Source: Lycium barbarum (lineage: Eukaryota; Streptophyta; Magnoliopsida; Solanales; Solanaceae). From it: a stretch of 64,000 nucleotides of DNA. The translations under genes were made by a program, and so were the position numbers. Shown here piece by piece: positions 38,123 to 47,410 of the stretch; the stretch's first letter is position 1, and the number at the start of each line of letters is the position of its first letter. The stretch spans positions 64,822,884 through 64,886,883 of the forward strand of contig NC_083338.1 of the NCBI RefSeq assembly GCF_019175385.1, read 5' to 3'. The notes below the pieces were generated by a model, which worked only from the letters and a program-made list of their open reading frames with translations, searched no databases and was not told the DNA's origin.

Positions 38123-38952
38123 TGATGTGATTCTTCGAGTTAACAAACAACCAATCGACCAGGATCTTGTTCTTGAAGTGGTTTGATGGGCAGATTCAAG
38201 AAACGGATGTATCTCAAGTTGTAGGCGTAGGATTAAAGTGAGTGTAAAACTATGTGAAAGATGACGATTTGAACTATAAAAATAACTATTGAATGGTTTA
38301 AATCAAGTAAGTATTGAAGGCGGAATGATGGAAAAATAAAATTAGGGTTCTGGGTATGAACTAGAACGAATTTTTATCAAGAAACGCGTTCTTTAATGAT
38401 CAAGAACAAATAAAATTCCTAAGTCAGCACTTGAAATCAATTAACGTGATAAAGAAACACCACACACAACTGAAAACAAGGTTAAGACTATCACCACCTT
38501 GCTTGGAACCAAAAACAAGGATAAAGAACAAGAAATAGAGAGAATAACTCTATTGCAAAATTTAGGTTTATGCTAAAAACGTGAATAGTGTTTAACAAAG
38601 AATAAGAACCCTTTATATAAGCCTAGGGTCTCTTCTTTGATGACTACAAATCCCTATTCTACTCTAGAAAGGAAATGGCTAAAGACAAGGAAAGTAAAAT
38701 CCCTATTCTACAAGGAAAAGAATAAAGAAAACTGAATCCTACTAGATCTAGGATAAAAGTCCTACTAATGATAGGAAATCAAATCCTACTATGATATAAA
38801 TCAACAAAACAAGAAACCTATTTAGAAAAGGATTCAAGAAACAAGAATTGGAAATAATCTTCAAACTTGAGCTTCTTGGACTTTTCTTTTTCTTGAATTT
38901 CAATCTTGTGTTTCTTGATTTTCTTGAATTTCTTGATATTCTTCATCTTTCA
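38123..38952 (-). repeat. Last array half-unit: nearly complete reverse B LTR
   Basis: About 830 bp of reverse B LTR. It keeps its terminal CTTGATATTCTTCATCTTTCA, which the other units lack. The forward copy that follows has lost its first 25 or so bases instead. This is the reciprocal of the junction in units 1-25 and marks the passage from array to a real B element. Confidence 0.8.
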
Positions 38953-39214
38953 AATTCAAGAAAATAAAGAAACACAAGACTGAAATTCAAGAAAAAGAAA
39001 AGTCCAAGAAGCTCAAGTTTGAAGATTATTTCCAATTCTTGTTTCTTGAATCCTTTTCTAAATAGGTTTCTTGTTTCTGGATTTATATAATAGTAGGATT
39101 TAATTTCCTATCATTAGTAGGGTCTTTATCCTAGATCTAGTAGGATTCTAGTTTTCTTTAGTCTTTTCCTTGTAGAATAGGGATTTTACTTTCCTCGTTT
39201 TTAGTTATTTCCTT
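38953..39214 (+). mobile_element. 5' LTR of element B (left copy), first part
   Basis: The forward B LTR starts here without its first roughly 25 bases and runs to the E insertion point within TTATTTCCTT. The remainder resumes at 46,830. The two parts total about 810 bp against 832 bp for the intact 3' LTR at 48,737. No gene is present. Confidence 0.85.
39210..39214. repeat. Target-site duplication of E, left copy (TCCTT)
   Basis: TCCTT directly precedes the LTR start TGTCACAC and reappears directly after the other LTR at 46,830-46,834. The undisturbed site TTATTTCCTTTCTAGAG is seen in the B 3' LTR near 49,015. Confidence 0.95.
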
Positions 39215-39635
39215 TGTCACACCCCGATCTTACTAGGCTGTGATGGGCACCCGACCCTTACTTAGAGCCGAGCGAACCCGCTGACTTTTAATACATACAT
39301 AATCCTTTGGACTTTTTAAATCAAATAAAGATGAAATGCATAGTAAAATTTTCAGAAATATTCTTTTTCGTTACTTTCAAATCAAACAAAATCTGTAATC
39401 ATATGAAACTTATATCATGACACGAATGACACCTCGGCTGATGGAGCCGCTTACTGAACTGACAACCAATACCCACAACTCTGTCTGCAAAGTCTCTAGC
39501 TTCGAACAAACTGTATAGCACATATACTTTGACTCGGCAGCACTCCAGGAACAAATGGAGTCTACCAACTCCGCTGGAACGTCTTTTATAATGGCTTCCA
39601 CTCATCTGGGTGTACCTGCGCGTCATGAAACGCAG

Positions 39636-39672
39636 CCCCCGAAGAAGAGGGGTCAGTACAAGAATTGTACTG
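39636..39672 (-). other. LTR stem-loop pair, E 3' LTR
   Basis: CCCC (39,637-39,640) with GGGG (39,649-39,652), then CAGTAC (39,654-39,659) with GTACTG (39,667-39,672). The loop is AAGAATT, versus GAGCAAT in the E 5' LTR. Confidence 0.6.
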
Positions 39673-39979
39673 AATATGTAAGGCATGAATCGTAACAGAG
39701 TAAGGAATATAAATATGAATAATAAAAGAATGGAAGTACAAAGCATATTATGAGGTAAAAGAGTAACCTGTACATATGAGTGCCTCTTAGGGCGGATGCC
39801 ATGCATGCTTATCTTTCCTTTGAAAACATTTCTTGTTCATATATAGAAAATATAACATGTCATAGCGCTGAACAACGTCGGCTCGCCCATATATGTCCCG
39901 CGTCCGGGCATCCCGCGTCCAGGATGAATACGCCAGCTGACCTGGTGGCAATGCGTCTTATAGCGAAACATATCTCCCT

Positions 39980-39998
39980 CCCCCCCCCCCCCCCCCCC
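39980..39998 (+). repeat. 19-base C run in the E 3' LTR
   Basis: An uninterrupted C19 (G19 on the element's sense strand), followed by ATATACATATACATATAT. The 5' LTR has C17 at the matching place, so the run was present before insertion. Confidence 0.9.
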
Positions 39999-41413
39999 AT
40001 ATACATATACATATATCCCTTTTTCCCCATATTCCCCATATACATATACATATAAAAGCATGCATGAGAGCCCAAATAAAGTCATGTATCTATCGGAGTG
40101 ACGTAAGGTCGGTAACCTCCGATTACGTTATGGAATAACCATGAGCGCTTTGTCTCACCTTGAAGGGACTAGTATTATAAGGTGAGATTATCAATAAAAA
40201 AATAGCATTAAGAGAAAACATATAATAAGATCATAAACCTCATAAGGCGTCAATTCATATACTTTGAAGTCTAAAAAAAAATAGGGTCATAATCAAGGAA
40301 TAAAATTTATGATCAAGAACTAGCCAACATTCTCATATTCATATCGAATTCATATCTTGAGACTTTCAAACATGGAACCATTCTCATCATGATCATCCTA
40401 GACATATTATCATCTTTGACAACATCGTTTTCATTACAAAAACATGGCCGTCCTTATAGTAATAAAAGCTTACAAAATCATAAACCTTTGTTTTGGAAAA
40501 GTATAGACATTTTGGAAAACATTTACGGGTTATTAGGAAGAAAATCATGCCTTAGAATTATAAACACCTAACTTTTGAAAACAAGTAAGATATGGGAACA
40601 ATTATGAAACCATAACATCGGAATCATGCCTTTGAAAGAAAGGGATGAGCCTTAACATACCTGCTCCACGTCCTATGAGCTAGGCTTAATTGTCCAAGCT
40701 CGCTACCGCTAGTCTACATTCAAGAAGATCGACGCAATCATTAGATTCATTACCACACACACTTGTCTTAGTCTTTCAAATAAATTCACTTATGATCTGC
40801 CGAAATTTCGGCAGCATCTCCCCTGTTTATATGCCTAGCCCAAAATTACAATTCAGCAACCAATCAACAACAACAATAATACCAACATCAACAACACTAT
40901 TATTCATACCAACATATTCCATAAACATCCCACACGATGTTTTTCAACATACAACAACAAGACACACTTTCTTCCATCCCAATCCAGGAGTATAATCTCA
41001 TCAACACACCAACAATGTTAGATACCATTTTTATATGCATAAATAAGTCCATCCACACGTCCACAACATGTTCAAAATAGCTCGTAACACAACAACTTCA
41101 ACACAACAACTTCAACACAACACTTTATGACCTTTTCTCCATAACTATTTTCATTTTTAAAGCTTGGTAGACCTTTAAATAAACTCAACACAAGAGATGG
41201 GATGAATAACATACCTCATATTTGAAGAAACTAATCCACATCAACCTTTTTCCAACACCAAGCGTAAGTAGAAGCAAGAATAATCACCTTTCACAGACTA
41301 GTTTGGCGTAATCTTGTTAAATTCTTGATTTATCGGACTATAATATTTGGGAGATGTTTGAGAGGCTTCTAGGAGTTTTTGGAGTGTTAATATGCTGAAA
41401 ATATGATACTTAT

Positions 41414-41427
41414 GGGGTATTTATAAC
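41414..41427 (-). promoter_or_regulatory. TATA box, E 3' LTR
   Basis: On the minus strand GTTATAAATACCCC, about 440 bp into the LTR. It lies downstream of a conserved CGGTGAAACCGACC inverted repeat. It would direct leftward transcription out of the element into the tandem array. Confidence 0.6.
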
Positions 41428-41865
41428 CTCCCTAGGTCGGTTTCACCGACCTCCCATGTGGGGCCCGCGGAGTTTTTGTTTTTGTTTTTTGGCAGCTTAA
41501 GGTCTTGCTCTTAAAATGGCCATAACTTTTGATTCCGACATCGTATGAGGGTCCACGACCTATGGTTGGAAAGCTCATTCAATTATCTACAACTTTCATT
41601 CTTTGAGTTTTTCCAAATTCCGAACGTATAATAGCGCTTTGGCCCCTCGAAGTCGGATCATCCGAAAACGTTTTCTTAGATCGTCCTTTTGGAGGGGTTA
41701 CACTCATTTTTGTCTTATGGGTCCTTCTTAAGACTTGCTCAACTTCACATGTACTACCCATATATCTCTTCATATGTCCTTTATAAAATCCCTACATGTA
41801 GGCCCCACCTTAACTTATCGCGGTTATCTTGAAATATCCGAATGTGTAAAGTACGAGATATAACA

Positions 41866-41901
41866 TCCTCCCCCCCTTTAAAACATTCGTCCTCGAATGT
41901 T
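41866..41901 (-). promoter_or_regulatory. Polypurine tract and palindrome, element E
   Basis: On the minus strand TAAAGGGGGGGAGGA abuts the 3' LTR. The 20-bp palindrome AACATTCGAGGACGAATGTT (41,882-41,901) is identical to that of A, although E has no pol gene to encode anything here. Confidence 0.9.
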
Positions 41902-43384
41902 CAACTGATCTTATGCGGTGTTATAATACTTCGGGAGGGTCCCTTTTTTTATAGTTGTCCTTTTCTTTGTACTCATTTCTTATCTTTCACCCTATTTCCT
42001 TTATAATCGAACTACTCGGTCTTTACATGAGTTCTTATTCCACGTCATGGGTTTCCTAACCCACTGCGCCATCTCTTTATCCTCGTCCTTCGCAGGTCGT
42101 TTCTTGACACAAGTATACTTGTCTTTGATTTCTTTGTATTGGCGCTCGTTTCGTCCATCGTTACTTCTTGTTGGCTCTTCGGCGGGGATTCCTTATGAAT
42201 ATGGTTGGGCATTGCTTCACGTTAACAGTTCATATAATTCCCCTTAGGTCTTAATATAATATGTTCTCCACCCCTTTAAGGGGCTCCTTATATGCCAACG
42301 GTCCTTTTGCGAAGTTTTCGTCTAGTTTACAGTTTACTTCTTATCTTTCTTCCAACTCTGTGCCTAACATATCGAAAACTTCTTATCCTAAGTTTTTTTT
42401 TTACTTTCTGTCTATGTCATCCTTTTGTCCACATTTCCATACCCTTCCATCCACTATTCGTCCTTTCACTTACTTAGCTCACTTGCTCGTAATTCTTCCT
42501 TAATTACGTGTTTGTGTTGTAGCTGTGCGTCCATATTTCTCAAGCGTCCCGCTACTTTTGTTCTTAGCACAGAATCCTTACAGCTTTCACTCTCCCCATC
42601 CTCATTCGTGGAACCCTTAACTATATTAATATAGCTACACATTTATTCTTTTATAGATCTCTCACCTCAACATCATCGCGAGCCTAAGCATTCTTTCTCT
42701 TACTTCACATTCCTCTATCCTAGTCACTATTCCTTTAGCCCCACTTATCGAAATCGGTTCTCAAACCTCATACACTCCTTTCCTGTTTCCTTTTACCACA
42801 CTCTATCTCTTTTCACATGCCTACTTTGAGTTCTTACCCAAATAGTCTCGCGCTTTGCCCGTAGTTTCTTTCGGGAGCTTCACTTACTGAGGTTTCTTAC
42901 CTTTCACCTCCTTCCGACACTTTGATCTCTTTATTTTCCATCTACTCACTCTCTTTCTTTTCCAAATATCGTTATACTAGAATTTCCAATCTTAACCTAT
43001 AATAAAATAATAGCAGCTTACTTTGTAACACTTGTACCATTTATTCTTGCTATCACTCAAACTTCGGTACCCTTACTTGATTAACGCCTTCTTCACCGTA
43101 GCTCCGGTTGTTGGGACACACACGCCCACCGATACGATCATATATGGGACATCCTACACATTCGTATATATATACTATCAACTAGCCCAAAAAATATCTC
43201 CAAGCGCTATTCAAACCTATCCTAATTCCAAAGCTGTAATGCACTTTCTGTCTCTTCACCAGTCTAGTCTGCCTCGTCCTGCGCGACTTCTTATGGTCTC
43301 CAACCATCCTATATACTCTAGTTTCCCTTAGGCTACCCTAGCTTCTCATTTGCCTCTTATGTCTGGATATGTACAATTTCTTGC

Positions 43385-43489
43385 ATACTTCCCAGGGGGT
43401 CACCCATCCCTAAATTGCTCCCACCTTAGCACGCTTAACCTTGAAACTTTGATGGAATCCGGTGCCTTAATGATGATATAATCGCGTTC
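43385..43489 (-). pseudogene. 5S rRNA-derived sequence inside element E
   Basis: On the minus strand this follows plant 5S rRNA almost end to end. It has GCGAT near the start, GGCACCGGAT, CCATCA, the A-box-like GGTTAAGCGTGCT, then GGATGGGTGACC and CCTGGGAAGT, which form the C-box region. By eye about three quarters of roughly 100 positions agree with the plant 5S sequence I remember. It is about 105 bp against 120 in functional 5S. It is embedded in retroelement sequence, not in a 5S cluster, and lacks a clear T-run terminator. It could be a captured 5S transcript kept as an internal pol III promoter, or just a fossil. Confidence 0.85.
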
Positions 43490-44021
43490 ATTTCCTCGCA
43501 TGACCTTTATTACCTAATCTGGAGCGAGTCGAGGTCTTACAGATCCCGAGACATTTTCGTAACACGTCCTTTCTTTTACAATTACTGTTTTACCCTTTTC
43601 AATCCTCAATATTCACCTTTTACTTTCGTGTATAATTACCTCTCGTCCTGGATTCCCAGATTCGCAATGATAGTGATCGCACCTTCATCGCCATGCCAAA
43701 TCCATAACCTTTCTGAAACAACGCATCTCACTTATTGCCTATTTACAGTATTTCCTTTCCACGCTTCTTCCTCTTAAGCATATCCATTCTAGTAGAATCT
43801 CCTTTACCATTCCTACTATTCAAGATCTGTGTGTAGCAAATATCTACAATACCTCACAGAACATACTGTTATATGGCACATTCCAGCCATCCAGAACTTC
43901 CAGTCCCAAGTAACAGAACAAAATATCCAGACTTACCTTTGCGACTTGCCTTATCGTCACTCGCCTTCTTCCGTCGTATCTAAGGCTTATATAAGGAATT
44001 CTATTTTCCTATGACTTGGCT

Positions 44022-44036
44022 CTATCGCACGATCTA
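44022..44036 (-). promoter_or_regulatory. Conserved leader motif, element E
   Basis: On the minus strand TAGATCGTGCGATAG, containing the self-complementary ATCGTGCGAT, about 125 bp after the primer site. The same motif lies at a similar distance in both copies of element C (53,691-53,706; 55,355-55,370). A role in RNA dimerisation or packaging is conjecture. Confidence 0.6.
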
Positions 44037-44161
44037 AGACAGAAAGAAGGTCAACAATCCCTAGATGCCCCGCAGCCTCCTGTTTATAAATGTGGCTGGC
44101 TTCACACCCATAAACAGGACTCTACTGGACACGACTTTGCAGACAACTCCTAGGACGACCA

Positions 44162-44173
44162 GCTCTGATACCA
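44162..44173 (-). promoter_or_regulatory. Primer-binding site, element E
   Basis: On the minus strand TGGTATCAGAGC, three bases from the 5' LTR. It is complementary to the 3' end of initiator methionine tRNA, the usual primer for plant LTR retrotransposons. Confidence 0.93.
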
Positions 44174-44597
44174 CTTTGTCACACCCCGATCTTACTAAGG
44201 TGTGATGGGCACCCGACCATTACTTAGAGCCGAGCGAACCCGCTGACTTTTAATATATACATAATCCTTTGGACTTTTTAAATCAAATAAAGATGAAATG
44301 CATAGTAAAATTTTCAGAAATATTCTTTTACGTTACTTTCAAATCAAACAAAATCTGTAATCATATGAAACTTATATCATGACACGAATGACACCTCGGC
44401 TGATGGAGCCGCTTACTGAACTGACAACCAATACCCACAACTCTGTCTGCAAAGTCTCTAGCTTCGAACAAACTGTATAGCACATATACTCTTACTCGGC
44501 AGCACTCCAGGAACAAATGGAGTCTACCAACTCCGCTGGAACGTCTTCTATAATTGCTTCCACTCATCTGGGTGTACCTGCGCGGCATGAAACGCAG

Positions 44598-44634
44598 CCC
44601 CCGAAGAAGAGGGGTCAGTACGAGCAATGTACTG
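44598..44634 (-). other. LTR stem-loop pair, E 5' LTR
   Basis: CCCC (44,599-44,602) with GGGG (44,611-44,614), then CAGTAC (44,616-44,621) with GTACTG (44,629-44,634). The loop GAGCAAT is identical to that in element C. Confidence 0.6.
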
Positions 44635-44970
44635 AGTATGTAAGGCATGAATAGTAACAGAGTAAGGAATACAAATATGAATAATAACATAATGGAAGTA
44701 CAGAGCATATTATGAGGTAAAAGAGTAACCTGTACATATGCGTGCCTCTTAGGGAGGATGCCATGCATGCTTATCTTTCCTTTGAAAACATTTCTTGTTC
44801 ATATATAGAAAATAGAACATGTCATAGAGCCGAACAACGTCAGCTCGCCCACATAGCGCCGAACAACGTCGGCTCGCCCATATATGTCCCGCGTCCGGGC
44901 ATCCCGCGTCCGGGATGAATACGCCAGCTGACCAGGTAGCAATGCGTCTTATAGCGCAACATATCTCCCT

Positions 44971-44987
44971 CCCCCCCCCCCCCCCCC
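44971..44987 (+). repeat. 17-base C run in the E 5' LTR
   Basis: C17, matching the C19 of the 3' LTR. A two-base slip separates the copies. Confidence 0.9.
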
Positions 44988-46375
44988 ATATACATATACA
45001 TATATCCCTTTTTCCCCATATTCCCCATATACATATACATATAAAAGCATGCATGAGAGCCCAAAGAAAGTCATGTATCTATCGGAGTGACGTAAGGTCG
45101 GTAACCTCCGATTACGTTATAGAATAACCATGATCGCTTTGTGTCACCTTGAAGGGACTAGTATTATAAGGCGAGATTATCAATAAAAAATAGCATTAAG
45201 AGAAAACATATAATAACATCATAAACCTCATAAGGCGTCAATTCATATACTTTGAAGTATAAAAAAAATAGAGTCATAATCAAGGAATAAAATTTAAGAT
45301 CAAGAACTAGCCAACATTCTCTTTTTATTGAATTCATATCTTGAGACTTTCAAACATGGAACCATTCTCATCATGATCATCCTAGACATATTATCATCTT
45401 TGACAACATCGTTTTCATTACAAAAACATGGCCGTCGTTATAGTCATAAAAGCTTACAAAATCATAAACCTTTGTTTTGGAAAAGTATAGACATTTTGGA
45501 AAACATTTACGGGTTATTAGGAAGAAAATCATGCCTTAGAATTATAAACACCTAACTTTTGAAAACAAGGAAGATATGGGAACAATTATGAAACCATAAC
45601 ATCGGAATCATGCCTTTGAAAGAAAGGGACGATCCTTAACATACCTGCTCCACGTCCTATGAGCTACGCTTAATTGTCCAAGCTCGCTACCGCTAGACTA
45701 CATTCAAGAAGATCGACGCAATCATTAGATTCATTACCACACACACTTGTCTTAGTCTTTCAAATAAATTCACTTATGATCTGCCGAAATTTCGGCAGCA
45801 TCTCCCCTGTTTATATGCCTAGCCCAAAATTACAATTCAGCAACCAATCAACAACAACATTAATACCAACATCAACAACACTATTATTCATAGCAACATA
45901 TTCCCTAAACATCCCACACGATGTTTTTCAACATACAACAACAAGAGTATAATCTCAATCCAGGAGTATAATCTCATCAACACACAACCAATGTTATATA
46001 CCATTTTTATATGCATAAATAAGTCCATCCACACGTCCACAACATGTTCAAAATAGCCCGTAACACAAAAACTTCAACACAACACTTTATGACCTTTTCT
46101 CCATAACTATTTTCATTTTTAAAGCTTGCTAGACCTTTAAATAAAATGAACACCAGAGATGGGATGAATAACATACCTCATATTTGAAGAAACTCAGCCA
46201 CATCAACCTTTTTCCAACACCAAGAGTAAGTAGAAGCAAGAATAATCACCTTTCACGGACTAGTTTGGTATAATCTTGTTAAATTCTTGATTTATCGGAC
46301 TATAATATTTGGGTGATGTTTGAGAGGCTTCTAGGAGTTTTTGGAGTGTTAATATCCTGAAAATATGAGACTTAT

Positions 46376-46389
46376 GGGGTATTTATAAC
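46376..46389 (-). promoter_or_regulatory. TATA box, E 5' LTR
   Basis: On the minus strand GTTATAAATACCCC, identical to the copy in the 3' LTR. It is the expected core promoter of the element. Confidence 0.65.
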
Positions 46390-46829
46390 CTCCCTAGGTC
46401 GGTTTCACCGACCTCCCCATGTGGGGCCCGCGGAGTTTTTGTTTTTGTTTTTTGGCAGCTTAAGGTCTTGCTCTTAAAATGGCCATAACTTTTGATTCCG
46501 ACATTGTATGAGGGCCCACGACCTATGGTTGGAAAGCTCATTCAATTATCTTCAACTTTCATTCTTTGAGTTTTTCCAAATTCTGAACGTATAATAGCGT
46601 TTTGGCCCCTCGAAGTCGGATCATCCGAAAAACGTTTTCTTAGATCGTCCTTTTGGAGGGCTTACACTCATTTTTGGCTTATGGGTCCTTCTTAGGACTT
46701 GCTCAACTTGACATGTACTACCCATATATCTCTTCATATGTCCTTTATTAAATCCCGACATGTGGGCCCCAGCTTAACTTATCGCGGTTATCTTGAAATA
46801 TCCGAATGTGCAAAGTACGGGATATAACA

Positions 46830-46834
46830 TCCTT
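46830..46834. repeat. Target-site duplication of E, right copy (TCCTT)
   Basis: TCCTT directly after ...GATATAACA, the LTR end. It pairs with 39,210-39,214. Confidence 0.95.
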
Positions 46835-47379
46835 TCTAGAGTATAATAGGGATTTGTAGTCTTAAAAGAAGAGACCCTAGGCCTAGATAAAGGATTCTCA
46901 TGACTTATAAAAATACAATTCACCTTTTTATCATAAACCTAAATTTTGCAATAGAGTTATTCTCTCTATTTCTTGTTCTTTATCCTCGTTTTTGGTTCCA
47001 AGCAAGGTGGTCATAGTATTTACCTTGTTTTCAGTTGCGTGTGGTGTTTCTTTATCACGTTAATTGATTTCAAGTGGTGACTTAGGAACTTTATTTGTTC
47101 TTGATCATTCAAGAACGCGTTTCTTGATTAAAATTTGTTCTAGTTCATACCCAGAAACTTAATTTTCTTTCCATCGTTTTTCCCTTAATACTTACTTGAT
47201 TTAAACCATTCAATAGTTATTTTTATAGTTCAAATCTCCATCTTTCACATAGTTTTTGAATCACTTCAATCCGACGCCTACAACTTGAGATACATCTGTT
47301 TCTTGAATCTGCCCATCAAAACGCTTCAAGAACAAGATCCTGGTCGATTGGTTCTTTGTAAACTCAAAGAATCACATCA
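46830..47379 (+). mobile_element. 5' LTR of element B (left copy), second part
   Basis: Continues the LTR interrupted at 39,214 and ends ...GAATCACATCA at 47,379, just before the primer site. The expected TATATAAAG is mutated to TAGATAAAG (near 46,884), so this promoter may be weak, unlike the intact box in the B 3' LTR near 49,073. Downstream sequence covers R and U5. Confidence 0.88.
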
Positions 47380-47382
47380 ATT

Positions 47383-47394
47383 TGGTATCAGAGC
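47383..47394 (+). promoter_or_regulatory. Primer-binding site, element B (left)
   Basis: TGGTATCAGAGC, three bases after the LTR (LTR end, ATT, then the site). It matches the initiator methionine tRNA 3' end. Confidence 0.92.
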
Positions 47395-47410
47395 ACAGTT
47401 GAGGAGTAGG

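Larger units (their letters stand above)
39215..41865 (-). mobile_element. 3' LTR of element E
   Basis: 2,651 bp from TG to CA. It includes a 19-C run (39,980-39,998), the stem-loop pair (39,636-39,672) and a TATA box (41,414-41,427). Compared with the 5' LTR it has an extra CAACACAACAACTT-type copy near 41,095 and a GACACACTTTCTTCCATCCC segment near 40,965, which is changed in the other. Several 60- to 135-codon open frames here and in the partner LTR show no domain and are treated as chance. Confidence 0.93.
41902..44161 (-). other. Internal region of element E, no coding potential seen
   Basis: 2.26 kb, pyrimidine-rich on the plus strand, with no gag, protease, reverse transcriptase or integrase motif in any frame. 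Open frames of 60-100 codons (for example 42,047-42,247 and 43,032-43,331) look like chance. Recognisable parts are the 5S rRNA-like stretch (43,385-43,489) and the leader near the primer site, which matches that of element C. Confidence 0.75.
39215..46829 (-). mobile_element. Element E: complete non-coding LTR retrotransposon
   Basis: A 7.6-kb element on the minus strand. 5' LTR 44,177-46,829, primer site 44,162-44,173, internal region 41,866-44,176, polypurine tract at 41,866, 3' LTR 39,215-41,865, and a 5-bp TCCTT duplication on both sides. The LTRs are near-identical apart from a few small indels, so insertion is fairly recent. The 2.3-kb internal region has no gag or pol similarity in any frame, so E must depend on proteins from another element. 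The ends, primer site, leader and polypurine tract resemble those of the Tekay/Del-like elements A, C and D. I class it as a large retrotransposon derivative (LARD type). Confidence 0.93.
44177..46829 (-). mobile_element. 5' LTR of element E
   Basis: 2,653 bp, TG...CA, near-identical to the 3' LTR. It has a private tandem duplication of about 34 bp at 44,828-44,880 (GCCGAACAACGTC(A/G)GCTCGCCCA twice) and a C17 run at 44,971-44,987. The TATA box at 46,376-46,389 puts transcription start near 46,350, so R plus U5 would be unusually long, about 2.1 kb. Confidence 0.93.

Noticed and set aside
43385..43489. A functional 5S rRNA gene
   Set aside because: About a quarter of positions differ, there is no clear terminator, and it is a single copy inside a retroelement.
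42047..44014. Open frames in the E internal region as captured host genes
   Set aside because: Short, overlapping, pyrimidine-biased, and without recognisable motifs in any frame.
39399..45127. Open frames of 60-135 codons in the E LTRs (for example 39,399-39,806, 44,361-44,768, 44,749-45,054)
   Set aside because: They overlap in several frames, cover C runs and AT-repeat stretches, have no domain, and differ between LTR copies.
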